64,000 nucleotides of DNA, taken from the NCBI GenBank assembly GCA_016201045.1, contig JACQDM010000008.1, positions 248,001 to 312,000 of the forward strand. The letters run 5' to 3'. Position 1 is the first letter of the stretch. The number at the start of each line of letters is the position of its first letter. The DNA is from Afipia sp. Its GTDB lineage: Bacteria > Pseudomonadota > Alphaproteobacteria > Rhizobiales > Xanthobacteraceae. The notes under the pieces are model-generated. The model was not told the origin of the DNA, did not search any database, and was given only the letters and a program-made list of their open reading frames with translations. Shown one piece after another: positions 16,679 to 25,695 of the stretch. The translations under genes and the position numbers were made by a program.

Positions 16679-18339
16679 ATGCGGGCGCGGATCGGCACAT
16701 AAGACGGCGTTGCCGATGACGGGTCGAAAGACTCAGCCTGCGCCAGCGCCCAATGATTGGCGAAGCGCGGGCTTTCGGTTTGTCCGCTCAGAAGTTCACC
16801 GGGTGCAAGTTCAGGATAGAGCCGCGCGAACGACAGAACTTCCGTCGCCGAAAGCCGGTGCGAGAAATGAATGGGGCGGATTTCCTCAGGGTGATTGAGG
16901 CCCGCCGCCGCGATCAATTCGGCGAGCGCATGCAGCGTCGAATGATGGTAGTTGTAAACGCGCGTCGTCTTGTCGGATACGACAAGAGCGCGATTGCGCG
17001 TCGGATCTTGCGTCGTAACGCCGGTTGGGCAGCGGTCAGTGTGGCAGCTCAAGGACTGGATACAGCCCAGCGCAAACATGAACCCCCGCGCTGAGTTGCA
17101 CCAGTCTGCGCCGAGCGCGATTGCGCGTGCTATATCGAACGCGGTCGCGATTTTGCCCGATGTTCCGATGCGTATACGTTTGCGCGCATTGATCCCGATG
17201 AGAGCGTTATGCACGAAATTGACGCCCTCCCGCATTGGCATGCCGAGATGATCCATGAACTCGGGCGGCGCGGCGCCGGTGCCGCCTTCCTTACCATCAA
17301 CGACGATGAAGTCCGGGTAAATTCCGGTTTTCACCATTGCCTTGCAGATGGCGAGAAATTCCCAGCGATGCCCGATACAGAGCTTGAAGCCGGCAGGCTT
17401 GCCGCCGGACAACCTTCTCATCTCGCCGATGAAATGCATCATCTCGATTGGAGTGGAGAACGCGCGATGATAGGCTGGCGAAATACAGTCCTCGCCCATC
17501 GCGACACCGCGGATTTCGGAAATCTCCCTCGAGACCTTCGCGGCAGGGAGGACACCGCCGTGACCTGGCTTTGCACCCTGACTGATCTTTAACTCGACCA
17601 TCTTGATCTGATCGTCGGCAGCGACGGCGGCGAATTTTTCCGGATTGAACGTGCCGTCGGGATTGCGGCAACCGAAATATCCCGATCCGACTTCCCAGAT
17701 GATGTCGCCGCCGTTTTCACGATGATACGGACTGACGCCACCTTCGCCGGTATCGTGCGCGAAGTTTCCTTTTTTTGCGCCGGCATTGAGTGCGCGAACA
17801 GCATTGGGACTGAGCGCGCCGAAACTCATTGCTGAGATGTTGAACACCGAGGCCGAGTAAGGCTTGGTGCAATCCGGGCCGCCTATCGTGATGCGAAAAT
17901 GCTCGTCGGCTAACGGCTTGGGTGCAACGGAATGATGCATCCACTCAAATCCGCTTTCGTAAATTTCTTCCTGCGTGCCGAATGGGCGCTTGTCGAGTAC
18001 CATCTTGGCGCGCTGGTAGACAACTGCGCGCTTGTCACGGCTGAACGGCTTGCCATCCTTCTCGCTCTCAAAGAAATACTGGCGCATCTCGGGGCGGATT
18101 TCTTCGAGCAAAAACCGCAAGTGCGCGGAAATCGGATAGTTGCGCAGAACCGCGTGACTTTTCTGCATGAGATCGTGAATGCCGAGCGCTGTAAGCGACG
18201 CAAATAGCGCCAAGGGAATCGTGAACAGCAGCCATTCTTTCGGATGGTAGATCGCGCCGGCCATCAACAACATCGTGAAGACGGCGCAAAGCGTCAGGAT
18301 GATGAACCGCGGCGAAAACGGGAGCATGAGAGTCTGCAT
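16675..18339 (-). CDS. FMN-binding glutamate synthase-like protein, membrane-anchored
   Basis: A 554-residue protein with two N-terminal hydrophobic helices (about 7-50) and the FMN/ferredoxin-binding domain of glutamate synthase (GltB central domain), including NISAMSFGALSPNAVRALN, GEGGVSPYH, ISQGAKPGHGGVLP, VDGKEGGTGAAP and GTSGKIATAFD. An iron-sulfur motif C-x5-C-x4-C is visible in the part reading GCIQSLSCHTDRCPTG. It lacks the amidotransferase domain of true GOGAT, so it is a stand-alone GltS-domain oxidoreductase of unknown substrate. I place the start at the ATG at 18339, with GAGG five bases upstream; the frame opens 15 codons earlier. Its stop overlaps that of the convergent porin gene. 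Confidence 0.88.
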   Translation of the reverse strand: MQTLMLPFSPRFIILTLCAVFTMLLMAGAIYHPKEWLLFTIPLALFASLTALGIHDLMQKSHAVLRNYPISAHLRFLLEEIRPEMRQYFFESEKDGKPFSRDKRAVVYQRAKMVLDKRPFGTQEEIYESGFEWMHHSVAPKPLADEHFRITIGGPDCTKPYSASVFNISAMSFGALSPNAVRALNAGAKKGNFAHDTGEGGVSPYHRENGGDIIWEVGSGYFGCRNPDGTFNPEKFAAVAADDQIKMVELKISQGAKPGHGGVLPAAKVSREISEIRGVAMGEDCISPAYHRAFSTPIEMMHFIGEMRRLSGGKPAGFKLCIGHRWEFLAICKAMVKTGIYPDFIVVDGKEGGTGAAPPEFMDHLGMPMREGVNFVHNALIGINARKRIRIGTSGKIATAFDIARAIALGADWCNSARGFMFALGCIQSLSCHTDRCPTGVTTQDPTRNRALVVSDKTTRVYNYHHSTLHALAELIAAAGLNHPEEIRPIHFSHRLSATEVLSFARLYPELAPGELLSGQTESPRFANHWALAQAESFDPSSATPSYVPIRARI

Positions 18340-18514
18340 GGATGCCTCGGTGTAGTGCCGGCAAAAGCGCGAAGCAGTGCGCATGATGTCCGGGATTCTG
18401 CGCCGGGTCGATAGCTCCAGTTCCTCTGCAGCGATAGCGGAAGCGTCTGCGAACAGAAATAAAAGGCCTCGTCGCGTTCACATGACCGTTTTATTGCAGA
18501 GCAAAAAATTCCTC

Positions 18515-19399
18515 TCAATGTTTGTGCGGGCGCATTTCGCCGGGTATCACCCGCTTTTCCAACCCGCCGTCGGCAATCCATTTTTCGGTATTCTTTATAG
18601 CTCGTTCAATGTGTTCGGATGTTCGCGAAAAATCGTAAGGTGAGCCGACCAAGGGACAAAGCGGCGGCACCACGAAATACTCGATGCTCGGATCGATATC
18701 CTCAAGCTCGTAAGTCATTTGACGGGCGATCAACAGCGTCAACGCATGCAGCACATTCGCGACCGCGCCCACAGGTGGCTTCTGCACATCGCATGCAAAG
18801 CCGGTCGGCATAATAATAAGACGCGACGCTCCTAGTTTGATCGCGACGTTGATTGGCGTGTTACTCGAGATGGCACCGTCCGCGAGGAAGACATCCTCAT
18901 ATCGCACTGGTTCGAACGCACCCGGGATCGCCGTACTTGCGACGATGGCATCCGACGCGGACCCTTTCGAAATAACGACGGTATCGCCGGTCACAATTTC
19001 AGTCGCGACAACATGCAGGGGAATTGTTGCGTCTTCGATATTTCGGTACGGCAGATTCGTCTCAACGATTTTTCGGATGCCGCTGTGAGAAACAAGAAAA
19101 TCGCGCCGCCACAAAAAGCTGATGAACGCCCGCAGCGAGACCGGAAAGACATCTCCACGCGTAAGGCCGCGCCAGATAGCTGCAAGTTTTTTCATTCCGT
19201 CGAGGGTCGGATCACCAGCGTAATATGCGCCGTTCATCGACCCGACGCTCGATCCAACGACAATGTCGGCAGTCACGCCGTGAGCAACCAGCGCCTGAAG
19301 CATGCCGGCTTGAATCGCTCCAAAACTGCCGCCGCCGGCGAGTACAAAGGCCGTCTTGGGTTTGCTGCTGTCGTCTAAAGGATTCATTTCGGAAAGCAC
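18515..19399 (-). CDS. Patatin-like phospholipase/lipase
   Basis: A 294-residue patatin-fold hydrolase. It carries the oxyanion motif GGGSFGAIQAG (22-32), the nucleophile motif GSSVGS with the catalytic Ser in the middle, and the catalytic Asp in the DGA motif (FLADGAISSN). There is no N-terminal signal peptide, so it is probably cytoplasmic and may act on membrane phospholipids or other acyl esters. A second in-frame ATG at 19387 is an alternative start. The gene lies alone between the glutamate-synthase-like gene and a divergent TRAP operon. Confidence 0.9.
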   Translation of the reverse strand: MLSEMNPLDDSSKPKTAFVLAGGGSFGAIQAGMLQALVAHGVTADIVVGSSVGSMNGAYYAGDPTLDGMKKLAAIWRGLTRGDVFPVSLRAFISFLWRRDFLVSHSGIRKIVETNLPYRNIEDATIPLHVVATEIVTGDTVVISKGSASDAIVASTAIPGAFEPVRYEDVFLADGAISSNTPINVAIKLGASRLIIMPTGFACDVQKPPVGAVANVLHALTLLIARQMTYELEDIDPSIEYFVVPPLCPLVGSPYDFSRTSEHIERAIKNTEKWIADGGLEKRVIPGEMRPHKH

Positions 19400-19687
19400 T
19401 CAATGGTGCGTGGTCGATGAAAGCCGATACACGCGATACACCCCCGCAATCAACACTGTTACCCGGCGGAACTGAGTTTTGAGTATTCAATTCAGCTTGA
19501 TTCCACGATGGTAACATCCGCGTCAGCCTGCCACACCTCACGCCGCGCTTTCACATTTCGCAGCGCGGCATCCGCTTCCAGACTTCCTGCGCTTTGTAAA
19601 ACCGCCTAGCATTTATTCCAGTCAACAAGACCACCGGGCCCACCCGGATGGAAAATGCGCGACAGAGCGCGTGTCGGGGAGGACACC
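19400..19687. other. Divergent intergenic region upstream of the TAXI/TRAP operon
   Basis: This 288-base gap holds the promoters of the patatin-like gene and of the TRAP transporter. TGTTACC at 19457-19463 and GGTAACA at 19510-19516 are inverted half-sites about 53 bp apart, which could bind a regulator. No coding frame or strong terminator is seen. Confidence 0.3.
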
Positions 19688-20638
19688 ATGAACGGCAAAG
19701 CGAGAATGCTCGGGCTTGCGTTGGGTTTCAGCTGCACGGTCGCGGGTTCCGCATCGGCGATCGAAATAAAATTCATGACAGGCCCGCAGGGCGGTTCGTG
19801 GATTCCGCTCAGCGGTCAGCTGAAGGAGATGTGGGAAAAAGCTATTCCCGGTCTGCAGATCCAGGTTCTGCCGGGTGCGGGCATCGCCAATGTACGCGGA
19901 GTCGACGAAGGGAAAGCCGATGTCGGCTTCGGAAATTCTATTTCGACGGTCGACGGTCTTGCCGGTCGCGCGCCGTTTCCAAAAGCAACCACTAACGTGT
20001 GCAACATTGCGACGCTGTATCCGCAATATTACCAACTCGCGGTCAATTCAAACTCTGGCGTCGACAAGATTGCGGATCTGAAAGGCAAGTCCGTCACCAC
20101 GCAACAGCGCGGCAACACCGGCGAACTCATCACGCGGCAACTGCTTGAGGTCAACGGCATTACTTACAACGACGTCAAGGTGAGCTTCGTCGGCTATACC
20201 GATTCCGTCGACCAAATGAAGGATGGCAACGCCGTTGCATTCGGTCTCGGTACGCAAATCCCTGCCGGCTCGTTGATGGATCTCGCTGCTGCTCGCGACA
20301 TCAAGATGCTGGATCAGAGCGACAGCTACGAGAAGATGAAGCAGCTCAATCCGGGTTACACGCTGATGACGATTCCGAAGGCCACCTATCCGAAACAGGA
20401 CTCGGACGTCAAGGTGATCGGCTACGCAACCCATCTCGTCGTGTCATGCAAACTTCCGCCCGATGAAGTCTATGCGATGGTCAAGGAGATCGCCACCAAC
20501 ACGAAGACCCTGGCGACCGTTGCCAAGGATATCGGCTCGCTGACGACGGCGGGAATGGCGACCGACATAGGCATTCCGTTCCATCCGGGTGCGGCGAAAT
20601 TCTACAAAGAAGCCGGTATCACGGTGAAAACGAACTGA
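19688..20638 (+). CDS. TAXI-family TRAP transporter solute-binding protein
   Basis: A 316-residue periplasmic binding protein with a signal peptide (MNGKARMLGLALGFSCTVAG then SASA) and the TAXI opening KFMTGPQGGSWIPLSGQLKEM, followed by LQIQVLPGAGIANVRGV and ADVGFGNSISTVDG. TAXI proteins deliver dicarboxylates, amino acids or osmolytes to fused TRAP permeases; the specific ligand is not predictable. The ATG at 19688 follows a strong GGGGAGGA, so the frame upstream is not used. The matching permease follows after a 75-base gap containing a stem-loop. Confidence 0.93.
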   Translation: MNGKARMLGLALGFSCTVAGSASAIEIKFMTGPQGGSWIPLSGQLKEMWEKAIPGLQIQVLPGAGIANVRGVDEGKADVGFGNSISTVDGLAGRAPFPKATTNVCNIATLYPQYYQLAVNSNSGVDKIADLKGKSVTTQQRGNTGELITRQLLEVNGITYNDVKVSFVGYTDSVDQMKDGNAVAFGLGTQIPAGSLMDLAAARDIKMLDQSDSYEKMKQLNPGYTLMTIPKATYPKQDSDVKVIGYATHLVVSCKLPPDEVYAMVKEIATNTKTLATVAKDIGSLTTAGMATDIGIPFHPGAAKFYKEAGITVKTN

Positions 20639-20649
20639 TGGGATTTCCC

Positions 20650-20680
20650 GGCGGCGCTTCCGCGCCGCCGTTTCATTTCT
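20650..20680 (+). terminator. Intra-operon stem-loop, terminator/attenuator-like
   Basis: GGCGGCGC (20650-20657), loop TTCC and GCGCCGCC (20662-20669) form a perfect 8-bp GC stem followed by GTTTCATTTCT. It lies between the binding-protein and permease genes and could allow more binding protein than permease, by partial termination or by protecting the upstream message. Confidence 0.65.
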
Positions 20681-20713
20681 AAGCAATCATTTTCAACTGC
20701 GGTGGATCACACT

Positions 20714-22588
20714 ATGAAGCTCGACCTCAGCTACGGCGGTGCCGTGCGGCTCGCTACGACTGTTATTTCCGTGGCGATGGTGATCTACCATGTCTGGGCG
20801 ATCGTCTTTGGGACGCCGGAAGCGATCATCTTCCGCGGGACGCATTTGCTGTTCGCGCTCACGCTTTTGTTTTTGATCCATCGACGCAACGGCGAGGCCG
20901 AGGACCTCCCAACGCTGATGGACTTCGTCCTGCTTGCGCTCGCCATCTCTCCAATTCTCTATTTGTTCGTGAACTACAACTACGTCGTCAACCGAATTTT
21001 CTACGTTGACGATCTGACGACAATGGACATGGTCATGGGCATCGTCATGACCGTGATGGTGCTGGAAGCAGCGCGCCGCGTGATCGGTCTCGCGCTGCCA
21101 ATCACGGCCGTAGTGTTTATTGTGTACGGCCTCTTCTTTGCGAAGCTCGAGCCGCAAAGAATGATCGATCAGCTTTACATGACCAATGAAGGCATCTTCG
21201 GCATTCCGCTTTCCGTCTCCGCATCTTATGTGCTGATTTTCGTGTTGTTCGGCAGCTTCATGGAGCGCACCGGCACCGGGCAATTGTTTATGGATTTCGC
21301 GATGAGCCTGACCGGCCACACAGCAGGCGGCCCCGGCAAAGTCTCATGCGTCAGCTCGGCGCTGTTCGGGACGATCTCGGGAAGCGCTGTCGCCAACGTG
21401 ATGGTCGACGGGCCGATCACGATTCCCCTGATGAAGCGATCGGGCTTTCCTCCGCACTTTGCTGCAGGCGTGGAGGCGGTGGCTTCAACCGGCGGTCAGA
21501 TCATGCCGCCCATCATGGGTGCCGCAGCGTTCGTGATGGCCGAATTTCTCGGCGTGTCCTACGGGCAGGTCGTGATCTGGGCGATCATTCCTTCCATTCT
21601 TTATTATGTCGCATGCTTCTCCGCTGTGCATTTCGAAGCCAAGCGACGCGGACTCGTTGGCGTGCCGCGCAGCGAACTGCCGAAACTGAGCAATGTGATG
21701 CGCGAGCGCGGCCACCTGTTTCTGCCCGTGATTGCGATTCTGGCCGTGATGTATTCCGGCTACAGTTCCCCGCTTGCCGCACTTGCCGGCACGCTCGCGT
21801 GTTTCCCGGTAGCAGCTCTGCGCAAATCCACCCGGCAGTATGTAACGTTTGAGAATGTCATCGGCGCTTGCGTCGATGGCGCGCGCAACGCGCTCCCCGT
21901 GGCGCTGGCTTGCGCATCAGCCGGTGTTGTCATCGCGGTTGTCACGCTTTCCGGTCTCGGAATCGTGTTCACTCAGTTCGTGGTCGGACTTTCGCAGAAC
22001 TACCTTCTGCTAGCGCTGATCTTCACAATGATCGCCGGCATTGTGCTGGGCATGGGCATGCCGACGACACCCGCCTACATCATCATGACGGCACTTCTCG
22101 TGCCGGCCATCATCAAGTTCGGCGTTGCGGTGCCTGCAGCGCATATGTTCGCGTTCTACTTTGCAGTGCTGTCGGCGATCACGCCGCCGGTCGCGCTCGC
22201 AGTGTTCGCGGCGGCCGGTATTGCGCGCTCGGATCTGTGGACGACGGGACTTGCGGCGGTCCGCATCGCGGCGACGAGTTTTGTTGTCCCGTTCATGTTT
22301 GTTTATGAACCTGCGCTTCTGATGATTGGAAGCTGGCCGACAATCATCTGGAGCAGCATGACTGCAGCGGTCGGGGTTACGCTGTTCGGAGCAGGTTTGC
22401 ACGGCTACTTCATTACGCACTCCAAGTTATGGCAAAGCGCGCTGCTGGCCATCGCCGGGTTGCTGCTGATCGACCCCGGGCTAATTACCGACGTCATTGG
22501 AATTGTTCTGGCTGGATTTGTCGCAACCGTGCAGCTCGCCACGCGCCGCAGCGCGCTGGCAGCGGCTCCGGCGTCCGCGGGGAAGTGA
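20714..22588 (+). CDS. TRAP transporter fused permease (DctQM type)
   Basis: A 624-residue inner-membrane protein with about 15 or more hydrophobic segments. The N-terminal 170 residues correspond to the small DctQ-like subunit and the remainder to the large DctM subunit, with the motifs GTISGSAVANVMVDGPITIPLM, GVEAVASTGGQIMPPIMGAAAF and GMGMPTTPAYI (each read in pieces). The fusion is usual for TAXI-type TRAP systems, which use an ion gradient for import. I chose the ATG at 20714, with GGTGG about eight bases upstream; a GTG at 20702 is possible. tRNA-Arg lies ten bases downstream on the other strand. Confidence 0.93.
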   Translation: MKLDLSYGGAVRLATTVISVAMVIYHVWAIVFGTPEAIIFRGTHLLFALTLLFLIHRRNGEAEDLPTLMDFVLLALAISPILYLFVNYNYVVNRIFYVDDLTTMDMVMGIVMTVMVLEAARRVIGLALPITAVVFIVYGLFFAKLEPQRMIDQLYMTNEGIFGIPLSVSASYVLIFVLFGSFMERTGTGQLFMDFAMSLTGHTAGGPGKVSCVSSALFGTISGSAVANVMVDGPITIPLMKRSGFPPHFAAGVEAVASTGGQIMPPIMGAAAFVMAEFLGVSYGQVVIWAIIPSILYYVACFSAVHFEAKRRGLVGVPRSELPKLSNVMRERGHLFLPVIAILAVMYSGYSSPLAALAGTLACFPVAALRKSTRQYVTFENVIGACVDGARNALPVALACASAGVVIAVVTLSGLGIVFTQFVVGLSQNYLLLALIFTMIAGIVLGMGMPTTPAYIIMTALLVPAIIKFGVAVPAAHMFAFYFAVLSAITPPVALAVFAAAGIARSDLWTTGLAAVRIAATSFVVPFMFVYEPALLMIGSWPTIIWSSMTAAVGVTLFGAGLHGYFITHSKLWQSALLAIAGLLLIDPGLITDVIGIVLAGFVATVQLATRRSALAAAPASAGK

Positions 22589-22597
22589 CGAAGAGAT

Positions 22598-22674
22598 TGG
22601 CGATCCCGGGAAGACTCGAACTTCCGACCTGCGGTTTAGGAAACCGCCGCTCTATCCGGCTGAGCTACGGGACC
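22598..22674 (-). tRNA. tRNA-Arg, anticodon CCT
   Basis: The minus strand folds as a canonical 77-base tRNA with encoded CCA. The acceptor stem is GGTCCCG paired with CGGGATC (one G-T pair), the D-arm is GCTCAGCCGGATAGAGC, the anticodon arm is GCGGT-TTCCTAA-ACCGC with CCT as anticodon (reads AGG), and the T-arm contains GGTTCGA-type GAAGTTCGAGTCTTC. It lies 10 bases beyond the TRAP permease stop, in the opposite orientation. No integrase or repeated 3' end is seen nearby. Confidence 0.97.
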
Positions 22675-22781
22675 GGGTGCGCACCTGAAAGCAGAGCGCA
22701 TCGATCATCCCGATTTCAATATCAGACCGCCCTTGCGCTATCCACCCCTGAGACGGACTCAAGCGCGCCTGATGGCTATTC

Positions 22782-23210
22782 TCAGTTCGCGTGATGGTGC
22801 AGACCGAGGACGTTTTCCTCAAACAGGAAATACCCGACGTCAAACGCAAGAAGGCCGAGCGACAGCAAAAAGATTTTCAAGCTGCTGAAGCGGTCAAACC
22901 ATGACGCGTCATGGTGGTGGCCGTCCGCTGCGCCGTGATCGTGAATTTCGATACGGGAGGCGGCTAGGTTGACGACGCCACTGATTACCACGGTGAACAC
23001 CGCCAATCCCAGAATGTAGACGTGGTATCCATCGACAAAGCGATACAGACGATCATTGGCCAAGGCTGCACCGAGGCCGACGGTCGTCCCAAGAGTCAGT
23101 AAGGCAGCAACTGTCGGAAGCAGGCAGCAAAATATATGTGGCAGCATACTGACGATACTGACGGCGAATGCGGAGTGACGGAGCTTCTGAACCGATTTCG
23201 CCGACGTCAT
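22782..23210 (-). CDS. Small His-rich integral membrane protein, MerC-like
   Basis: The 142-residue product has about four hydrophobic segments. The first contains a vicinal cysteine pair (PHIFCCLLPTVAALL), like the metal-binding CC of MerC-type heavy-metal membrane proteins. A His/Asp-rich loop (HDHGAADGHHHD) precedes the third segment and the tail ends in HHHAN; these could bind a transition metal. No MerR-type regulator or merA is nearby, so mercury specificity is not supported. The gene stands between the tRNA and a divergent exported protein. I am confident that it is a gene but not of its function. Confidence 0.65.
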   Translation of the reverse strand: MTSAKSVQKLRHSAFAVSIVSMLPHIFCCLLPTVAALLTLGTTVGLGAALANDRLYRFVDGYHVYILGLAVFTVVISGVVNLAASRIEIHDHGAADGHHHDASWFDRFSSLKIFLLSLGLLAFDVGYFLFEENVLGLHHHAN

Positions 23211-23383
23211 ATCGTGACCTAGTTTGCCGTAAGCAGGATTGGGATGAACACAGTAGCCCGATTTGCTTCATGTAGGTCATCGCCCTGCCCATCGCAACCG
23301 GATGCTTGCCGGTCCCCGCTTGCCCCAAGGTTGAAGCTGGAGAATGATGCCCGCATATTTTAAGGGCTTTTTGGAGAACCGGA

Positions 23384-23929
23384 ATGATTGGATTGCTCTG
23401 GAATTGCCGTATCGCTGCACCCATTTTTCTATTCACGGTTATTGCAGCATCGGCGCACGCGGCAGGCGCGCTGCCACAATTGCGCGGCAAGAATCTCAAT
23501 CTGTCGTGGACCGACAATCGGGTCGAAAAAATTCTGTCCACGGGCGTTCAGCGTCCTGTGACGCAAAGCTCGATCGTCACGGTTTATGTCAGTGCCGAAG
23601 GACGTTTCTTCAGCGCGTTCGGCAGAACGGTCGGCCACGGCTTCGTCAACAGAAAGGAAGTTTCGGGCGGAGATCGCAATGCTTTGAATTGGCGCGTTGA
23701 GGGCACGACACTTGCCGCCGACCAGCGTTTCATGCGCGGGGCACGTCGGCTGATCGTGACATTCGATCCCGGGTTCGGATCGTGCTCGCTCCGTGTGCTG
23801 CACGGAAAGGAAGCCGGATCGTCAACGATCCAATACATGACAATGAAGAGCCTTGAGCCGGTCGAACTGCAGTCGATCAATGTCACTTCCGCGAGCTGCA
23901 CGATCGGCACCGGAAACCCGTTTTCCTGA
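23384..23929 (+). CDS. Exported protein of unknown function
   Basis: A 181-residue protein with a good ribosome-binding site (GGAG eight bases before ATG) and a signal peptide (APIFLFTVIAASAHA). The mature part is rich in short beta segments (LNLSWTDNRVEKIL, SSIVTVYVSAEGRFFSAFG) and has two cysteines (GSCSLRVLHG, SASCTIGTG) that may form a disulfide. I do not recognise a family. It is followed at 80 bases by the YidB gene and may be transcribed with it. Confidence 0.7.
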   Translation: MIGLLWNCRIAAPIFLFTVIAASAHAAGALPQLRGKNLNLSWTDNRVEKILSTGVQRPVTQSSIVTVYVSAEGRFFSAFGRTVGHGFVNRKEVSGGDRNALNWRVEGTTLAADQRFMRGARRLIVTFDPGFGSCSLRVLHGKEAGSSTIQYMTMKSLEPVELQSINVTSASCTIGTGNPFS

Positions 23930-24008
23930 ACGCTCGCCTGCCGCCTTGTAACCGTCATAACGGAACACTACTGTTACCGCGGGGTTAGGCGATCGACAGG
24001 AGATCAAT

Positions 24009-24545
24009 ATGGGTTTGCTCGACGTACTCAACGGTATGCAGAATGGGCCGCATGGGCAGCCCGATCCGAGCAAAGGCGGGATGTCGCCGATGACGATGGC
24101 GGTTCTTGCACTTCTTGCCTACAAGGCCGTCAAGCATATCGGCGGTAGCCAAACCGCAGCTCCTGCCGGACCTAAGACTATCCCCGGCACAACGACGGCA
24201 AGCGCCGGTGGTGGTCTCGGCGGGCTGCTAGGCGGCCTACTCGCCGGCGGAGCTGCGGGCAGCGTGCTGAGTGGCGGTCTTAGCGACCTTATGAAGCAGC
24301 TTCAGCAAGGCGGCCACGAAGAGACAGCAAACTCATGGGTCGGCACTGGTCCGAACAAGCAGATTTCAGCCAACGACCTCGCCTCGGCGCTGGGACCGGA
24401 TCAGATCAACACGATCAGCGCGCAAACAGGTATTTCCAAGGACGTGCTGCTGGCCGAACTCGCCAAGCAGCTCCCGGAAATCATCAATCGCCTGACTCCG
24501 AACGGCAAACTGCCGAACGAACAGGAAGCATCGCGCATGATCTGA
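24009..24545 (+). CDS. YidB family (DUF937) protein
   Basis: The 178-residue protein opens with MGLLDVLNGMQNG and contains a Gly/Ala-rich low-complexity linker (GGGLGGLLGGLLAGGAAG), then the DUF937/YidB signature SWVGTGPNKQISANDLASALG and GISKDVLLAELAKQLPEII. Its role is not established. AGGAG lies six bases before the ATG. A GlsB/YeaQ-type gene follows 54 bases later; both families are often associated with stress conditions, which hints at a small stress operon. Confidence 0.85.
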   Translation: MGLLDVLNGMQNGPHGQPDPSKGGMSPMTMAVLALLAYKAVKHIGGSQTAAPAGPKTIPGTTTASAGGGLGGLLGGLLAGGAAGSVLSGGLSDLMKQLQQGGHEETANSWVGTGPNKQISANDLASALGPDQINTISAQTGISKDVLLAELAKQLPEIINRLTPNGKLPNEQEASRMI

Positions 24546-24599
24546 GCGCGCGGCTGAAAGAGTTTTGGTTTCTAGGAATTGAGAAAGAAGGATATCGCA

Positions 24600-24866
24600 A
24601 TGCTTTACATTTTGTTGGTCGGCGCAGTTGCAGGTTTCCTCGCGCGCCTGATTGCGCCCGGGCCAAACAATCCGACCGGATTTATCCTGACCATCGTGCT
24701 CGGAATCGCAGGCGCGTTTCTGGCGACCTTCATCGGTCAAATGATCGGCCACTATCGCGCGGATCAGGGTGCCGGGTTCATCGCGGCAACGATCGGTGCC
24801 ATCGTCGTTCTTTTCATCTGGCACCGGCTCGTGTCGTCGGGGAAAATTTCAGACCCAGGCCGCTAA
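24600..24866 (+). CDS. GlsB/YeaQ/YmgE family stress-response membrane protein
   Basis: An 88-residue membrane protein with three hydrophobic helices: LYILLVGAVAGFLARLI, FILTIVLGIAGAFLATFIGQ and GAGFIAATIGAIVVLFIW. This is the transglycosylase-associated (YeaQ/YmgE) family, small inner-membrane proteins induced by stress. The start at 24600 is chosen because AGAAGGA lies seven bases upstream; a TTG at 24579 would place that signal inside the coding region. It converges with the SDR gene. Confidence 0.88.
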   Translation: MLYILLVGAVAGFLARLIAPGPNNPTGFILTIVLGIAGAFLATFIGQMIGHYRADQGAGFIAATIGAIVVLFIWHRLVSSGKISDPGR

Positions 24867-24885
24867 GTCAGGGGCGAGTGCTTTT

Positions 24886-25695
24886 CTAAGTGCTTCCCGA
24901 TCGCGCCAGCGTGTATCCGACGAGGTGCGCGCCGGCGTCGATCCGGACGATTTCCCCGGTCATGTGACCGGACTGCGGCCGCGCCAGAAAACAAACGAGT
25001 TCCGCGACGTCGTTCGCAGTCGATGCAACGCCCAGCGGCGATTTTTCAATGATAGTCTGGCGGATCTGTTTGGCAGCTTCTTCGCCGCGGCCCTTGGTGA
25101 ACCACGGCGTATCGATAAATCCCGGGCATACCGCGTTGACACGGATCGCAGGTGAGAGCGCGCGCGCCAATGAAATTGTCATCGTGTTAAGGGCGCCCTT
25201 GCTCGCAGCATACGCAACCGAAGAGCCGAAACCCGCGATACCGGCGACCGAGGACACGTTGACCACCGCTGACGCGCGGCGAGCGGCTTTCGATGCGGCT
25301 TCGAGCAGCGAGCGCGCCGCGCGAACCATCTGATATGGCCCGATCGTATTCACGGCATAGATGCGCTGGAAGTCCTCGGCAGACAATCCATCGAGATTAT
25401 CGTGCGCCATATGCTTGGTGATGCCGGCATTGTTGATGAGCGCGTCGAGCTTGCCCCAAGGCGCGGCCGCGGCGGCGATCTTCTTGCAGTCTTCGTCCTT
25501 TGACACATCGCCCTGCACGACGATCACATCGCCACCGGCGCTGCGGCACAAATCCGCAGTCTGCTCGGCTTCCTTCTTGCTGGAAGAATAATTGATCACA
25601 ACGCTCGCACCTTCTTTGGCGAGAATCTCCGCCGACGCCGCGCCAAGCCCCGATGCAGACCCGGTGACAATCACCTTCAGTCCATCCTTTGCCAT
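24886..25695 (-). CDS. Short-chain dehydrogenase/reductase
   Basis: A 269-residue NAD(P)-dependent oxidoreductase. It has the cofactor motif TGSASGLG (11-18), NNAG (88-91) and the catalytic Ser149, Tyr162 and Lys166 (VNVSSV, YAASKGA). The C-terminal part has FIDTPWF and the closing GEIVRIDAGAHL of classical SDRs. It is divergent from a gene set for two acyl-CoA dehydrogenases and an enoyl-CoA hydratase, so it may act as a 3-hydroxyacyl-CoA dehydrogenase or an alcohol/ketone reductase of the same pathway; this is inference from context. Confidence 0.92.
   Translation of the reverse strand: MAKDGLKVIVTGSASGLGAASAEILAKEGASVVINYSSSKKEAEQTADLCRSAGGDVIVVQGDVSKDEDCKKIAAAAAPWGKLDALINNAGITKHMAHDNLDGLSAEDFQRIYAVNTIGPYQMVRAARSLLEAASKAARRASAVVNVSSVAGIAGFGSSVAYAASKGALNTMTISLARALSPAIRVNAVCPGFIDTPWFTKGRGEEAAKQIRQTIIEKSPLGVASTANDVAELVCFLARPQSGHMTGEIVRIDAGAHLVGYTLARSGST

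Noticed and set aside
22598-22674. tRNA-Arg as an integration site of a mobile element
   Set aside because: No integrase, transposase or duplicated tRNA 3' end is visible on either side.
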